From positions 1 through 15,738 of the forward strand of contig CALAFS010000184.1 of assembly GCA_937892405.1 (NCBI GenBank): DNA of 15,738 bases. The letters run 5' to 3'. The position numbers were made by a program, and so were the translations under genes. The DNA comes from an uncultured Clostridia bacterium. Its GTDB lineage: Bacteria; Bacillota; Clostridia; Oscillospirales; CAG-272. Of the stretch, positions 1 through 7,335 are shown in pieces. The notes below the pieces were generated by a model, which ran no database searches, had not been told where the DNA came from, and saw only the letters and a program-made list of their open reading frames with translations. Position 1 is the stretch's first letter, and the number at the start of each line of letters is the position of its first letter.

Positions 1-1
1 T

Positions 2-1114
2 ATTCTTGACCCCGCGCTCCTTCGTCCCGGCAGATTTGACCGCCGCGTAACGGTCAACTATCCCGATATGAAGGGCAGAGAAGAAATTCTCAAGGTGCAT
101 TGCAGAAACAAGCCGCTCGAAGAGTCGGTCGACCTTCACAAGATTGCGGAGACGACCATCGGATTTACCGGTGCGGAGCTTGCCAACCTAATGAACGAGG
201 CTGCACTCCGTGCGGCAAAGAAGAACAAGGCGCTGATCGGCATGGACGATATCGAAGAGTCCTATATGAAGCTCCTGCTCGGTCCTCAGAAGAAGACAAA
301 GGTGAGAACGGCAGAGGATAACAAGCTCTGCGCGTATCACGAGGCGGGTCATGCAGTGGCTTCGTATTATTGCAAGCATACCGACCCGGTCAAGCACATC
401 ACGATCATTCCCGCGGGCAGTGCCGGCGGCGTTACCATCAGCGTCCCGACCAAAGACCGCATGACGATGTCGAGAAATCAGATGATTGATCAGATCGTCC
501 TGTCTCTCGGCGGCAGAGTCGCGGAGGAGATCATTCTCGATGATATTTCCACCGGTGCGTCGAACGATATTCAGCAGGCGACCTCGATCGCGCGTAACAT
601 GGTGACACGCTACGGTATGTCGAAACAGCTCGGAACGGTGCTTTACGGTTCCGAACATTCGGAAGACGAAGTGTTCCTCGGCAGAGATTTTTCCGCCGGA
701 AAGAACTATTCCGAGAAGACGGCGGCGGAGATCGACGACGAAGTGCGCTCGATCATCGCGGACGCTTATGCGACCTGCAAGAAGTATCTGACGGAGCACA
801 TCGACAAACTTCACTTTGTCGCGGGATTCCTTCTCAAGCATGAGTCCATGGATGAGGAGCAGTTCCGTGCCGCGATGGAGACCGATCAGCCCACGGAAGA
901 GCAGATCGAAAACATCCTGGCGGAAAAGAAGCGCAAGAGTGAGGAAGAAAACAAGACCGCTCACGAAAACAACGCAAAGGCGGAAGAAGAGGCGAGAGCC
1001 AAAGCAGAAGCCGAAGCGGAGGCAAAACGCCGCGCCGAAGAAAACGGCGAAGGTGAGGATCTTTACGATTTCTTCCACCCCGGAGATAAGGGAGATCACG
1101 ATCCGCGTGATTAA
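2..1114 (+). CDS. ftsH: ATP-dependent zinc metalloprotease FtsH, C-terminal part (5' end outside window)
   Basis: FtsH is a membrane-bound AAA+ protease that extracts and degrades membrane and short-lived cytosolic proteins. The reading frame is already open at base 2 and begins with the end of the AAA module: LRPGRFDRRV (bases about 20-49) holds the family's arginine-finger region. The helical lid follows (GFTGAELANLMNEAA). The M41 peptidase domain carries the zinc motif HEAGH at bases 338-352, and the third zinc ligand is the Asp of GASNDI at bases 566-568, so the active site is intact. The last 70 or so residues form a Glu/Lys/Ala-rich tail ending DLYDFFHPGDKGDHDPRD, longer and more charged than in many FtsH proteins and probably coiled coil. 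The N-terminal membrane segments and Walker A motif lie outside the window. The gene ends just before a hairpin terminator. Identity is secure; only the missing 5' end limits the description. Confidence 0.97.
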   Translation: MLDPALLRPGRFDRRVTVNYPDMKGREEILKVHCRNKPLEESVDLHKIAETTIGFTGAELANLMNEAALRAAKKNKALIGMDDIEESYMKLLLGPQKKTKVRTAEDNKLCAYHEAGHAVASYYCKHTDPVKHITIIPAGSAGGVTISVPTKDRMTMSRNQMIDQIVLSLGGRVAEEIILDDISTGASNDIQQATSIARNMVTRYGMSKQLGTVLYGSEHSEDEVFLGRDFSAGKNYSEKTAAEIDDEVRSIIADAYATCKKYLTEHIDKLHFVAGFLLKHESMDEEQFRAAMETDQPTEEQIENILAEKKRKSEEENKTAHENNAKAEEEARAKAEAEAEAKRRAEENGEGEDLYDFFHPGDKGDHDPRD

Positions 1115-1118
1115 GAAC

Positions 1119-1153
1119 AAGAGCACGGTGCCGAAGGGTGCCGTGCTCTTTCT
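1119..1153 (+). terminator. Intrinsic terminator after ftsH
   Basis: A 10-bp perfect stem (AAGAGCACGG, 1119-1128, with CCGTGCTCTT, 1141-1150) encloses a 12-nt loop and is followed by a short T-rich end. It starts five bases after the ftsH stop. The T tract is weak, so some read-through into the downstream UvrA-type gene is plausible; I see no separate promoter for that gene. Confidence 0.7.
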
Positions 1154-1185
1154 GCAAAAAATCCGATGTTTATCAAGGAGAAATC

Positions 1186-3660
1186 ATGCCAAAGGAAATT
1201 TCGGTGCGCGGAGCGCGCGTACATAACTTAAAAAATGTCGATGTCAATATTCCGCTCGGGAAATTCGTGGCGATCGCGGGGGTGTCGGGAAGCGGAAAGT
1301 CCTCGCTCGCGCTCGGGGTGCTTTACGCGGAGGGATCGCGACGCTACCTTGAGGCGCTGTCCGCTTATACGAGGCGGCGGCTTTCCCAGGCGGAAAGCGC
1401 CAATGTTGACAGTATCGAGAATGTGCCTGCCGCGCTGGCGCTGCACCAAAGACCCGCGATTCCGAATGTAAGAAGTACCTTCGGCACGCTGACCGAGCTT
1501 TCAAACAGTCTGCGTCTGATGTACTCCCGTCTCGGAAGTCACATGTGCCCGAACGGGCACATGGTGCCGCCCTCCATGAATGTGGCGGCAGGAAAACCGC
1601 TTGTATGTCCGGTGTGTGGCATTTCATTCGATCCGCCGAGTGCGGAGAGCTTTTCTTTCAATTCGATCGGGGCATGTCCTACCTGTTCCGGCACGGGGGT
1701 CGTGCGGCGGGTGAATATCGACTCTTTGGTGCCCGATGACTCTCTGACGATCGACGGCGGTGCCGTGGCACCGTGGAACTCTCTGATGTGGTCGCTGATG
1801 ACCGATGTCTGTCGTGCGATGGGCGTGCGTACGGATATTCCGTTTCGCGATCTGACCGACGAAGAAAAGGAGATCGTATATCACGGTCCCGCAGAGAAAA
1901 AGCATATATTCTACAAGGCAAAGAACAGCAATCAGGCGGGCGAGCTGGATTTTACCTACTATAACGCGGTATATACGGTGGAAAATGCACTTTCCAAGGT
2001 AAAAGATGAGGCAGGAATGAAACGCGTCTCGAAATTTCTGATTGAGACCGCGTGCCCGGATTGCAAGGGAACGCGCCTGAACCTCGTGGCAAGGTCTTCG
2101 ATTCTCTCGGGAAAGACGCTTCCCGAGGCGAAGGCGATGCCGCTTGGCGATCTGATACCGTGGGTCGAAAAAATTCCCGCGACATTGCCGTCCGAGCTTC
2201 GTCCGATGGCAGAGAGCATCACAAAGGAATTTCTTTCCGTCTCGGCGAGACTCATGGATCTCGGGCTTGACTATCTGACGCCGGACCGATACGCAAACAC
2301 GCTTTCCACGGGGGAATTGCAGAGAATTCAGCTGGCGCGTGCCGTAAGAAACAAAACGACAGGCGTTTTGTATGTTCTCGACGAGCCGTCTATCGGACTG
2401 CATCCGGTCAATGTGGACGGACTGCTTTCCGTCATCCGTGATCTTGTCGCCCGCGGAAATACCGTTGTCGTAGTGGATCATGACACACGGGTCATTGCCG
2501 CGGCGGACGAAATCATTGAAATGGGCGTCGGTGCGGGAGCGCTCGGCGGCGAAGTGATTGCTGTCGGAGATGTCGCAAAGATCGAAAACAATCCCCGGTC
2601 GGTGATCGGTCCCTATCTTTCCGGCAAGGCGGGAGAGCATTTCCGCCGCCGTGCGGAAAAAGAGGAGCTTTTCTGTAACGGGACAATCGAAATGATGACG
2701 CTCCCGCTTCACACCGTTTCCGCACTGGATGTGAAAATCCCGAAGGGCAGACTGACGGTCGTCACCGGTGTTTCCGGCAGCGGAAAGACCACGACCGTGC
2801 TCGAAAGTCTTGTGCCGGCACTCAAAGCGACGATCGACGGGGTGAAACTGCCCGCGCATGTCTCATCGATCTCTGCGGAGGGGATCCGCCGCGTGCATCT
2901 GATTGATGCGGCACCGATCGGCATCAATGTCCGCTCTACCGTTGCTACTTATTCCGGCGTCCTTGACGATATACGAAAGCTCTTCGCTGTGACGGAAGAG
3001 GCAAAGGCGCGTAAACTCAAGGTCAATGATTTTTCTTATAATACGGGAAGTCTGCGTTGCCCGACCTGTGACGGGACGGGAGAGATCTCGATGGACATTC
3101 AGTTTTTGCCCGATGTCGAGATTCCTTGTCCCGACTGCCGCGGAAGGCGATATTCCGCCGCCGCGGATGAAGTGAAGATTCCGCTTGTCGGCGGGGCGTA
3201 TTCTGTTTCCGAGCTGATGAATGTCACGGTAAGCGAGGCGGTAAAACTCTTTACGACACACAAAAAAATCAAGGAAAAGCTCGAAACTCTCGTCGGGCTG
3301 GGGCTCGGTTATCTGACACTCGGGGAAAGCACGCCTGCGCTCTCCGGTGGGGAAGCGCAACGGCTGAAACTGGCGGGGGAGATGGGAAAATCACAGGACG
3401 ACGCGGTATTTGTTTTTGACGAGCCGACGATCGGACTTCACCCGCAGGATGTGCGGGTATTGCTCGGCGTCTTTGAGAATCTTCTCTCCGTCGGAGCGAC
3501 GGTGATTGTGATCGAGCATGACCTCGACATGATCCGTAATGCCGATTATATTGTCGATATGGGACCGCGCGGCGGCAGTGCCGGGGGAAGGATCGTTGCG
3601 GCGGGGACGCCCGAAGAGATTGCCTTGGCAAAGGAAAGCATCACCGGAAAGTATCTCTGA
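1186..3660 (+). CDS. UvrA-type ABC ATPase lacking the UvrB-binding domain (class II UvrA / UvrA2-like)
   Basis: 824-residue twin-ATPase protein of the UvrA family. The start at 1186 is chosen because AAGGAG (1175-1180) lies five bases upstream and MPKEISVRGARVHNLKNV is the usual UvrA start; an upstream ATG in frame at 1138 lies inside the terminator. Walker A motifs are GVSGSGKS (residues 32-39) and GVSGSGKT (528-535); Walker B Asp-Glu pairs are D399-E400 and D745-E746, each followed by P-S/T-I-G-L-H-P. Zinc modules include C290-P-D-C293 and C625/C628 with C648/C651. The first ABC signature reads LSTGE (373-377), the second LSGGE (719-723). Canonical UvrA is about 940 residues. Here the stretch between the first zinc cysteines (HMCPNGHM) and CPVCGISF is only about 25 residues, so the roughly 110-residue UvrB-interaction domain is absent. 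Class II UvrA proteins are linked to damage or drug tolerance in some bacteria, but the role here is unproven. Confidence 0.92.
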   Translation: MPKEISVRGARVHNLKNVDVNIPLGKFVAIAGVSGSGKSSLALGVLYAEGSRRYLEALSAYTRRRLSQAESANVDSIENVPAALALHQRPAIPNVRSTFGTLTELSNSLRLMYSRLGSHMCPNGHMVPPSMNVAAGKPLVCPVCGISFDPPSAESFSFNSIGACPTCSGTGVVRRVNIDSLVPDDSLTIDGGAVAPWNSLMWSLMTDVCRAMGVRTDIPFRDLTDEEKEIVYHGPAEKKHIFYKAKNSNQAGELDFTYYNAVYTVENALSKVKDEAGMKRVSKFLIETACPDCKGTRLNLVARSSILSGKTLPEAKAMPLGDLIPWVEKIPATLPSELRPMAESITKEFLSVSARLMDLGLDYLTPDRYANTLSTGELQRIQLARAVRNKTTGVLYVLDEPSIGLHPVNVDGLLSVIRDLVARGNTVVVVDHDTRVIAAADEIIEMGVGAGALGGEVIAVGDVAKIENNPRSVIGPYLSGKAGEHFRRRAEKEELFCNGTIEMMTLPLHTVSALDVKIPKGRLTVVTGVSGSGKTTTVLESLVPALKATIDGVKLPAHVSSISAEGIRRVHLIDAAPIGINVRSTVATYSGVLDDIRKLFAVTEEAKARKLKVNDFSYNTGSLRCPTCDGTGEISMDIQFLPDVEIPCPDCRGRRYSAAADEVKIPLVGGAYSVSELMNVTVSEAVKLFTTHKKIKEKLETLVGLGLGYLTLGESTPALSGGEAQRLKLAGEMGKSQDDAVFVFDEPTIGLHPQDVRVLLGVFENLLSVGATVIVIEHDLDMIRNADYIVDMGPRGGSAGGRIVAAGTPEEIALAKESITGKYL

Positions 3661-3724
3661 ATTTGTGATATTTTGCCTTTTACGGAATATTTTCCCGGAA
3701 TTTTGATTTTTTTCCGAAAACCTA

Positions 3725-3753
3725 TTGACAGCGTAACATTGTTATGATATAAT
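3725..3753 (+). promoter_or_regulatory. Consensus SigA promoter of the yhbD-bactofilin operon
   Basis: TTGACA (3725-3730), a 17-bp spacer and TATAAT (3748-3753): both hexamers match the consensus exactly. Transcription would start near 3760, about 50 bases before the yhbD-like start codon. A perfect promoter that also carries operators in its spacer suggests a strong unit held down by a repressor. Confidence 0.9.
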
Positions 3754-3777
3754 GCAATCGTAGCGTAACAATGTTAC
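3730..3777 (+). promoter_or_regulatory. Two palindromic operators 32 bp apart
   Basis: AGCGTAACATTGTTAT (3730-3745) and AGCGTAACAATGTTAC (3762-3777) share the dyad GTAACA-n-TGTTAC. The second is a perfect palindrome (3765-3777) and the first has one mismatch. Their centres are exactly 32 bp apart, close to three helical turns, so both face the same side of the DNA. The first occupies the -35/-10 spacer and the second lies just downstream of the expected transcription start: classic repressor positions. The binding protein is not identified; the YhbD-like product encoded next is one candidate, an unlinked TetR-type repressor another. Confidence 0.8.
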
Positions 3778-3810
3778 AAGCCGTCTCACGGCGGCGGAAA
3801 GGAATAGGGA

Positions 3811-4242
3811 ATGCTATTCGGAAAAAAAGAAAAAGAAACAGCACTGATTTCAAAGCGCGAGCTATTGTCGCGCTACGGGATTTCTTACGGTGCGCTCTAC
3901 CGTTGGAAGCGCATGGGTCTGATTCCCGAGGAATGGTTTATGAAGCAGGCATCGGCGACGGGGCAGGAGACTTTCTTTCCCGAAAAACTGATTACGGAGC
4001 GGGTCGAGAAGATTCTCGCGTCCAAAGACACGGCGTCCCTCGAGACGCTCGCCGCACAATTCTCCGGGGCGCAGAACAGAGAAACCTATCTGACACTGGA
4101 GACGGTGCTCGGCGAAAAGAAATACCGGAGGGAAGACCTTCGCGCCGTATACATTACCGACGGAAAAGTACGGGAAGAGCTGCTTCCTTTACTTGAAAAA
4201 TATTTTGAGAAAGTCAACCGTGAAGCGGGAAAGAAGGGGTGA
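3811..4242 (+). CDS. yhbD: YhbD-like (DUF4004) protein with MerR-like helix-turn-helix
   Basis: 143-residue soluble protein. Residues 13-43 (ISKRELLSRYGISYGALYRW followed by KRMGLIPEEWF) form a MerR-type helix-turn-helix with the 'RWKRxGLIPEEWF' signature that I associate with Bacillus subtilis YhbD and its DUF4004 relatives. Next comes GQETFFPEKLITERVEKI, a second segment conserved in that family. The start at 3811 is preceded by AAAGGA (3798-3803) at a spacing of seven. In B. subtilis, yhbD lies upstream of the bactofilin genes yhbE and yhbF, and the same order is seen here, with the bactofilin start six bases after this stop. The natural inference is a transcriptional regulator of the bactofilin operon, possibly autoregulatory through the dyads at 3730-3777. 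No direct evidence for ligand or target is visible in the sequence. Confidence 0.85.
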   Translation: MLFGKKEKETALISKRELLSRYGISYGALYRWKRMGLIPEEWFMKQASATGQETFFPEKLITERVEKILASKDTASLETLAAQFSGAQNRETYLTLETVLGEKKYRREDLRAVYITDGKVREELLPLLEKYFEKVNREAGKKG

Positions 4243-4247
4243 ATTCT

Positions 4248-5012
4248 ATGGAGATTAAAATTGCGGGTGCCGGAAAGATCGCGGGCGGCGAATACGATGC
4301 CGTCAAAGTCAGCGGAAGTGCCGACGCCGTCGGAGAGATTCGCACGGGCGCGCTCTCTGTGGCGGGAAGCATGAAGGGCGATTCCGCTATGGTGTGCGCA
4401 GGAGACGCGACGGTGTCGGGTTCCTTTCGTTCGGAAGGAAATTTCAGCGCCGGAACGCTGAATGTCAACGGCACACTGAAAGTCGGCGGTAAGGCAAACC
4501 TCGGAAAACAGACAAAAATCGCCGGAAAACTGTCGGTCGAAGAAGATGTCAGGGGCGGGGAGATTTTTGTCTCCGGTCAGCTCGAATCCGGTGACGGCGT
4601 CGAGGCGGAAAAACTGACCTCGCGCGGTGCGCTCACGATCGGAGGACTTCTGAACGCCGACGATATTGAAATCGTATACGGTGCGATCGGGAACGGTCTC
4701 GGACGCGGGAATTCAAGTATCGGAGCGATCGGCGGAAGCCATATCGTCGTCCGTCGCGGAAGCGTCGATAAAAAGATCAGAAAGCTCCCGTTCCTTTCCA
4801 AAGCCTTCGGTCAGAAGCCGACGGTGACGGTAACGGAGGGGATCGAAGGGGACGACATTTCACTCGAGGGCGTCGCCACGCCCCGCGTCGTCGGCCGTGT
4901 CGTGAAAATCGGTGACGAATGTAAAATCGACACGGTGGAATACAGCGAAGCACTTGAAGTTTCGCCGAATGCCGAGGTGAAAGAAAAAATCAAAACCGGC
5001 ACCGCCGATTGA
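4248..5012 (+). CDS. Bactofilin / polymer-forming cytoskeletal protein (YhbE/YhbF-like)
   Basis: 254-residue glycine- and valine-rich protein made of short repeating beta segments (for example KVSGSADAVGEIRTGALSVA, SGSFRSEGNFSAGTLNVNGT, TIGGLLNADDIEIVYGA), the pattern of the bactofilin right-handed beta-helix. The C-terminal block GDDISLEGVATPRVVGR and then CKIDTVEYSEALEVSPNAEV matches the end of YhbE/YhbF-type bactofilins. Bactofilins polymerise without nucleotide into membrane-associated filaments that position wall or envelope machinery; in B. subtilis the two homologues have been linked to flagellar assembly. ATG 4248 is preferred over GTG 4239 because AAGGGG (4234-4239) sits eight bases before it. 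The gene follows the YhbD-like gene with a 5-bp gap and ends at a strong terminator, so the operon has two genes; only one bactofilin is present, unlike the B. subtilis pair. Confidence 0.87.
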   Translation: MEIKIAGAGKIAGGEYDAVKVSGSADAVGEIRTGALSVAGSMKGDSAMVCAGDATVSGSFRSEGNFSAGTLNVNGTLKVGGKANLGKQTKIAGKLSVEEDVRGGEIFVSGQLESGDGVEAEKLTSRGALTIGGLLNADDIEIVYGAIGNGLGRGNSSIGAIGGSHIVVRRGSVDKKIRKLPFLSKAFGQKPTVTVTEGIEGDDISLEGVATPRVVGRVVKIGDECKIDTVEYSEALEVSPNAEVKEKIKTGTAD

Positions 5013-5039
5013 TAAAGACTTGTTTTCATTTAATATGCG

Positions 5040-5083
5040 AATGTCGGGAACAGATGATTTTTCTGTCCCGACATTATTTTTTT
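5040..5083 (+). terminator. Strong intrinsic terminator after the bactofilin gene
   Basis: AATGTCGGGA (5040-5049) pairs with TCCCGACATT, extended by a further CAG/CTG after a bulged A, and is followed by ATTATTTTTTT. It closes the yhbD-bactofilin operon and separates it from the accessory region. Confidence 0.92.
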
Positions 5084-5114
5084 GAATTTAACCTAAAAAA
5101 GGTGAAAAAAGATA

Positions 5115-5143
5115 TTGACAATCGGGTGAACATTTGCTATACT
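5115..5143 (+). promoter_or_regulatory. SigA promoter of the XRE-ImmA operon
   Basis: TTGACA (5115-5120), 17 bp, then TATACT (5138-5143) preceded by an extended -10 TG (5135-5136). The -10 lies inside the odd palindrome CTATA-C-TATAG (5137-5147), and ACCT-AAAAA-AGGT lies just upstream of the -35 (5091-5103). Either could be the operator of the XRE regulator encoded downstream, but neither is proven. Confidence 0.85.
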
Positions 5144-5207
5144 ATAGACAAGGAAAGAAAGTAAACCTTTTTGTATGCTGCCGTAGGGCAGAGAAATGGA
5201 GATCGGG

Positions 5208-5573
5208 ATGAGTTATACAAAATTCGGCGAGTTTATGCGGGTGTTGAGAGTGAAGCATCATGAAGTGATGGGCGACACGGCGGAACTGCTCAATTGTATG
5301 GTTCCCTTTGTATCTTCGGTAGAGAGCGGAAAAAAGAATGTGCCGGAAGCATGGGCACCGATTCTGATCGAACATTATCAACTTACGCCGGAAGAACAGA
5401 CGGAACTCTATCATGCGATAGAAGAGTCTAAAACGCAGGTAAAGATCAATTTAAGCACAGCAACGAATCAACAGAGAAAATTGGCAGTTCAGTTTCAACG
5501 CTCTTTTGAAAGGTTGGACGAAAAGACAGCCGACGCTATTATGAAACTCTTGAACGACAACGAGGAAAAATAA
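5208..5573 (+). CDS. XRE-family helix-turn-helix transcriptional regulator
   Basis: 121-residue protein. Residues 4-68 (KFGEFMRVLRVKHHEVMGDT through SSVESGKKNVPEAW) form the five-helix lambda-repressor-like domain, with SSVESGKKNVP as the typical end of the recognition helix. The C-terminal part is helical and charged, and probably mediates dimerisation. ATG 5208 is chosen because GGAG (5198-5201) lies six bases upstream; an in-frame ATG at 5196 would add four residues but has a weaker site. The stop overlaps the next start in TAATG, which indicates translational coupling to the ImmA/IrrE-type peptidase. Such pairs (ImmR/ImmA of ICEBs1 is the reference) work as repressor and repressor-cleaving protease on mobile elements or in stress responses. 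Which genes it controls besides itself is unknown. Confidence 0.9.
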   Translation: MSYTKFGEFMRVLRVKHHEVMGDTAELLNCMVPFVSSVESGKKNVPEAWAPILIEHYQLTPEEQTELYHAIEESKTQVKINLSTATNQQRKLAVQFQRSFERLDEKTADAIMKLLNDNEEK

Positions 5574-6097
5574 TGGATTATGAAATTCGTCCGACAAGTC
5601 GAAAGGACTTGCGGCTGTATGCGAAATTATTCCGCTCCATCTGCGGTTTCAAAGAAGACGAACCGATTGATCCGATTCCACTTCTCGACAAACTACCGGA
5701 TCTCGAAGGGTTTGAAAATGTCCGATATGAAGTTGTTTATAATAATATTCTTGCCGGTGCAGTCCCTGCGCAGTGTATCCTTTTGGAAGACGGCTATCTG
5801 ATCCAGATTAAAGAAAGCGTTTACAACAGCGCAAGGAATAAAAAAACCGGCGGTTCACGCATGCATATTATGCATGAGATTATGCACGCTTTTCTTGATA
5901 AACTCGGTTATAAACCGATTTTCTCTAGGAATCTTACAAAAAGCACGCCACTGTATTGCCGCCTTGAATGGGCAGTCATGGCGATCGCAGGAGAGGTTAT
6001 GATGCCGTATGAGGCGACCGAAGGAATGCCTGTAAAAGAGCTGATGAAAACTTATGGGGTATCCGAAAGCGCCGCAAAAAAGCGGTTGAAATATTAG
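5573..6097 (+). CDS. ImmA/IrrE-family zinc metallopeptidase
   Basis: 174-residue protein with the zinc motif HEIMH at residues 101-105 and a glutamate at 132 (LEWAVMAIAGEVMMP), 31 residues after the first histidine. That is the spacing between the first His and the Glu ligand in IrrE. The GEVMMP segment matches the family's 'xELLMP' motif. ImmA/IrrE enzymes cleave a partner XRE repressor and so release a silenced operon after DNA damage or another signal. The start codon shares its A with the preceding TAA stop, so the two proteins should be made together. The length is normal for a stand-alone member, and no sensor domain is fused to it. The catalytic residues are intact. The substrate is inferred to be the adjacent XRE protein; this is not shown by the sequence. 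Confidence 0.9.
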   Translation: MDYEIRPTSRKDLRLYAKLFRSICGFKEDEPIDPIPLLDKLPDLEGFENVRYEVVYNNILAGAVPAQCILLEDGYLIQIKESVYNSARNKKTGGSRMHIMHEIMHAFLDKLGYKPIFSRNLTKSTPLYCRLEWAVMAIAGEVMMPYEATEGMPVKELMKTYGVSESAAKKRLKY

Positions 6098-6137
6098 ATA
6101 TTTTAAGAAAAGGGGGGATGCGTATGATTGACTTCAC

Positions 6138-6175
6138 GCATAAATGATTGCTACCAACTGTCATTTATGCCTTTT
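6138..6175 (+). terminator. Hairpin terminator after the ImmA-type gene, loop contains GCTACCAAC
   Basis: GCATAAATGA (6138-6147) pairs perfectly with TCATTTATGC (6161-6170) around a 13-nt loop and is followed by CTTTT. The position fits termination of the XRE-ImmA operon. The loop contains GCTACCAAC, the same nine bases found in the loop region of the hairpin at 8211-8239, which ties this terminator to the hairpin family of the island. Confidence 0.7.
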
Positions 6176-6184
6176 CGTCAAAGT

Positions 6185-6246
6185 CGGTTATTACCAATAA
6201 CCGCAAACCAATTTCAAAGGATACGAGAGTCTTTCAAACAAGCAAT
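6185..6246. repeat. Paired-hairpin element, copy A
   Basis: First hairpin: CGGTTA (6185-6190) and TAACCG (6198-6203) around TTACCAA (the inner TT/AA can also pair). Then a 31-bp sequence (6216-6246, starting AAAGGATACG and ending CAAACAAGCAAT) that recurs at 8247-8277 with 28 of 31 identities, all three differences being transitions. The 31-bp part can form an imperfect second hairpin. Copy A lacks a recognisable promoter and T tract on either strand, so it may be a degenerate copy of the element at 8211-8277. Confidence 0.8.
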
Positions 6247-6310
6247 GATAACGCTCGTGTCCGCACAATAATTACAATCCTCTAATGAGGAAGAAAGGAC
6301 AAGTGTTATT

Positions 6311-6934
6311 ATGACATCACTTGAAATGCGGGATAACCCGCTGTTTACGCGCAACGGTTTTGAAACTGTCGGAAAATGGGATATCCCTCTTGTCAAAAAA
6401 CAAAATTTTAATTTGACGGATATTCAGCTTGTCGCATGCTCTGATACAAGAGCAAACGACAGCGAGGAGAACAAAAAGCGAGGTGTACACTTCTTTGTAG
6501 ACGACTTTCGCTTTGAGGGGATTTACAACGCCCCGGAACGGTCGCTCCAAAAGTATTCTCAATACGCATTTCTACTCACTCCGGATTTTTCATTATATTC
6601 CGATATGAATTATTGGCGGCAACTCGAAAATGTTGCAAAAAACCGTTGGGTTGGAGCATTTTGGCAACATTATGGATTAACAGTAATTCCTACGATTAGT
6701 TGGAGCGATGAAAAAAGTTTTGATTTTTGTTTCGACGGAATAGAAAGTCATTCAACTGTCGCAATCGGCACAATCGGGTGTAAACACGCCAAAAAAGAGT
6801 TTCTCAAGGGTTACTTTGCTATGATTCGTAAAATAGAACCGGAAAAAGTAATTTGTTTTGGTTCACCTTTCCCGGAGATGAATAACGATACAATATCTGT
6901 TGATTATCTTCTTTCCAGAAAGGTGGTACGATGA
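6311..6934 (+). CDS. DUF4417 domain protein
   Basis: 207-residue protein that I recognise as the DUF4417 family by its ordered motifs: NPLFTRNGFETVGKWDIP (9-26), VHFFVDDFRFEG (59-70), LLTPDFSLY (89-97), NRWVGAFWQ (111-119), VIPTISWSD (125-133), GTIGC (153-157) and GSPF (184-187). The family occurs in Bacillota chromosomes and phages; no molecular function is known to me, and no catalytic motif can be named with confidence. There is no signal peptide or membrane segment, so it is probably cytosolic. The start at 6311 has AAAGGA (6294-6299) 11 bases upstream, a slightly long spacing. Its stop overlaps the next start in ATGA, so the two genes are translated together. Base composition is clearly AT-richer than ftsH or the ribosomal genes, consistent with acquisition by transfer. 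Confidence 0.8.
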   Translation: MTSLEMRDNPLFTRNGFETVGKWDIPLVKKQNFNLTDIQLVACSDTRANDSEENKKRGVHFFVDDFRFEGIYNAPERSLQKYSQYAFLLTPDFSLYSDMNYWRQLENVAKNRWVGAFWQHYGLTVIPTISWSDEKSFDFCFDGIESHSTVAIGTIGCKHAKKEFLKGYFAMIRKIEPEKVICFGSPFPEMNNDTISVDYLLSRKVVR

Positions 6935-7335
6935 AAATGGGCGGACGCGGAAGTTCAAGCGGAATGAGTGTTAAAGAAAGGTTATATGGCACCGAGTATT
7001 ACACCGTTTATAAGCTAGGAAATGTTAAATTCGTCAAGATGAGCAGTGGCGCTGCCACTGCACCTTTGGAAACAATGACAGAAGGTAGAGTATATGTTAC
7101 AATTGGGAGCCTGAATGAGTTAAAATGCATTACATATTACGATAAGCATAATAAACGCGCAAAGCAAGTTGATTTAACTCACACTCATGCGGTGAACGAA
7201 AAACTAATTCAACCTCACACACACAAAGGATATTTTCATGACGAAAAAGGCGGCACGCATCCTGTTACAGAGAAAGAGAGAAAAATGATCGAAAGGATAA
7301 CAAAAGCATGGCAATATCATTTGGAATCAAATTGA
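6931..7335 (+). CDS. Small protein with GGRGSSSG start and His-rich segment (mobile-element type)
   Basis: 134-residue protein of unknown function. It begins MKMGGRGSSSGMS, a glycine/serine start often seen in phage- and ICE-encoded proteins. A histidine-rich segment follows: H84, H86, H96, H98, H103 and H110 within DLTHTHAVNEKL, QPHTHKGYFHD and GGTHP. These could bind metal or form a nuclease-like site, but no established catalytic pattern is recognised. The C-terminal end (VTEKERKMIERITKAWQYHL) is helical. The start at 6931 has AGG (6921-6923) in AAAGGTGG at suitable spacing, and it overlaps the stop of the DUF4417 gene by 4 bp; the two genes probably act together. Its 3' end overlaps the next gene by 28 bp, making a tight three-gene unit. 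Confidence 0.7.
   Translation: MKMGGRGSSSGMSVKERLYGTEYYTVYKLGNVKFVKMSSGAATAPLETMTEGRVYVTIGSLNELKCITYYDKHNKRAKQVDLTHTHAVNEKLIQPHTHKGYFHDEKGGTHPVTEKERKMIERITKAWQYHLESN

Noticed and set aside
1624..2859. 411-codon open frame on the minus strand inside the UvrA-type gene
   Set aside because: It is antisense to a well-supported gene, has no recognisable domain and no ribosome binding site; a composition artefact.
3661..3720. Terminator after the UvrA-type gene
   Set aside because: There are T-rich stretches and short GGAA/TTCC pairings, but no stem of useful length directly before a T tract.
6250..6300. Minus-strand promoter for hairpin copy A comparable to that of copy C
   Set aside because: A -10-like TATCAT is present, but no -35 at 16-18 bp; the promoter is not part of the repeated unit.
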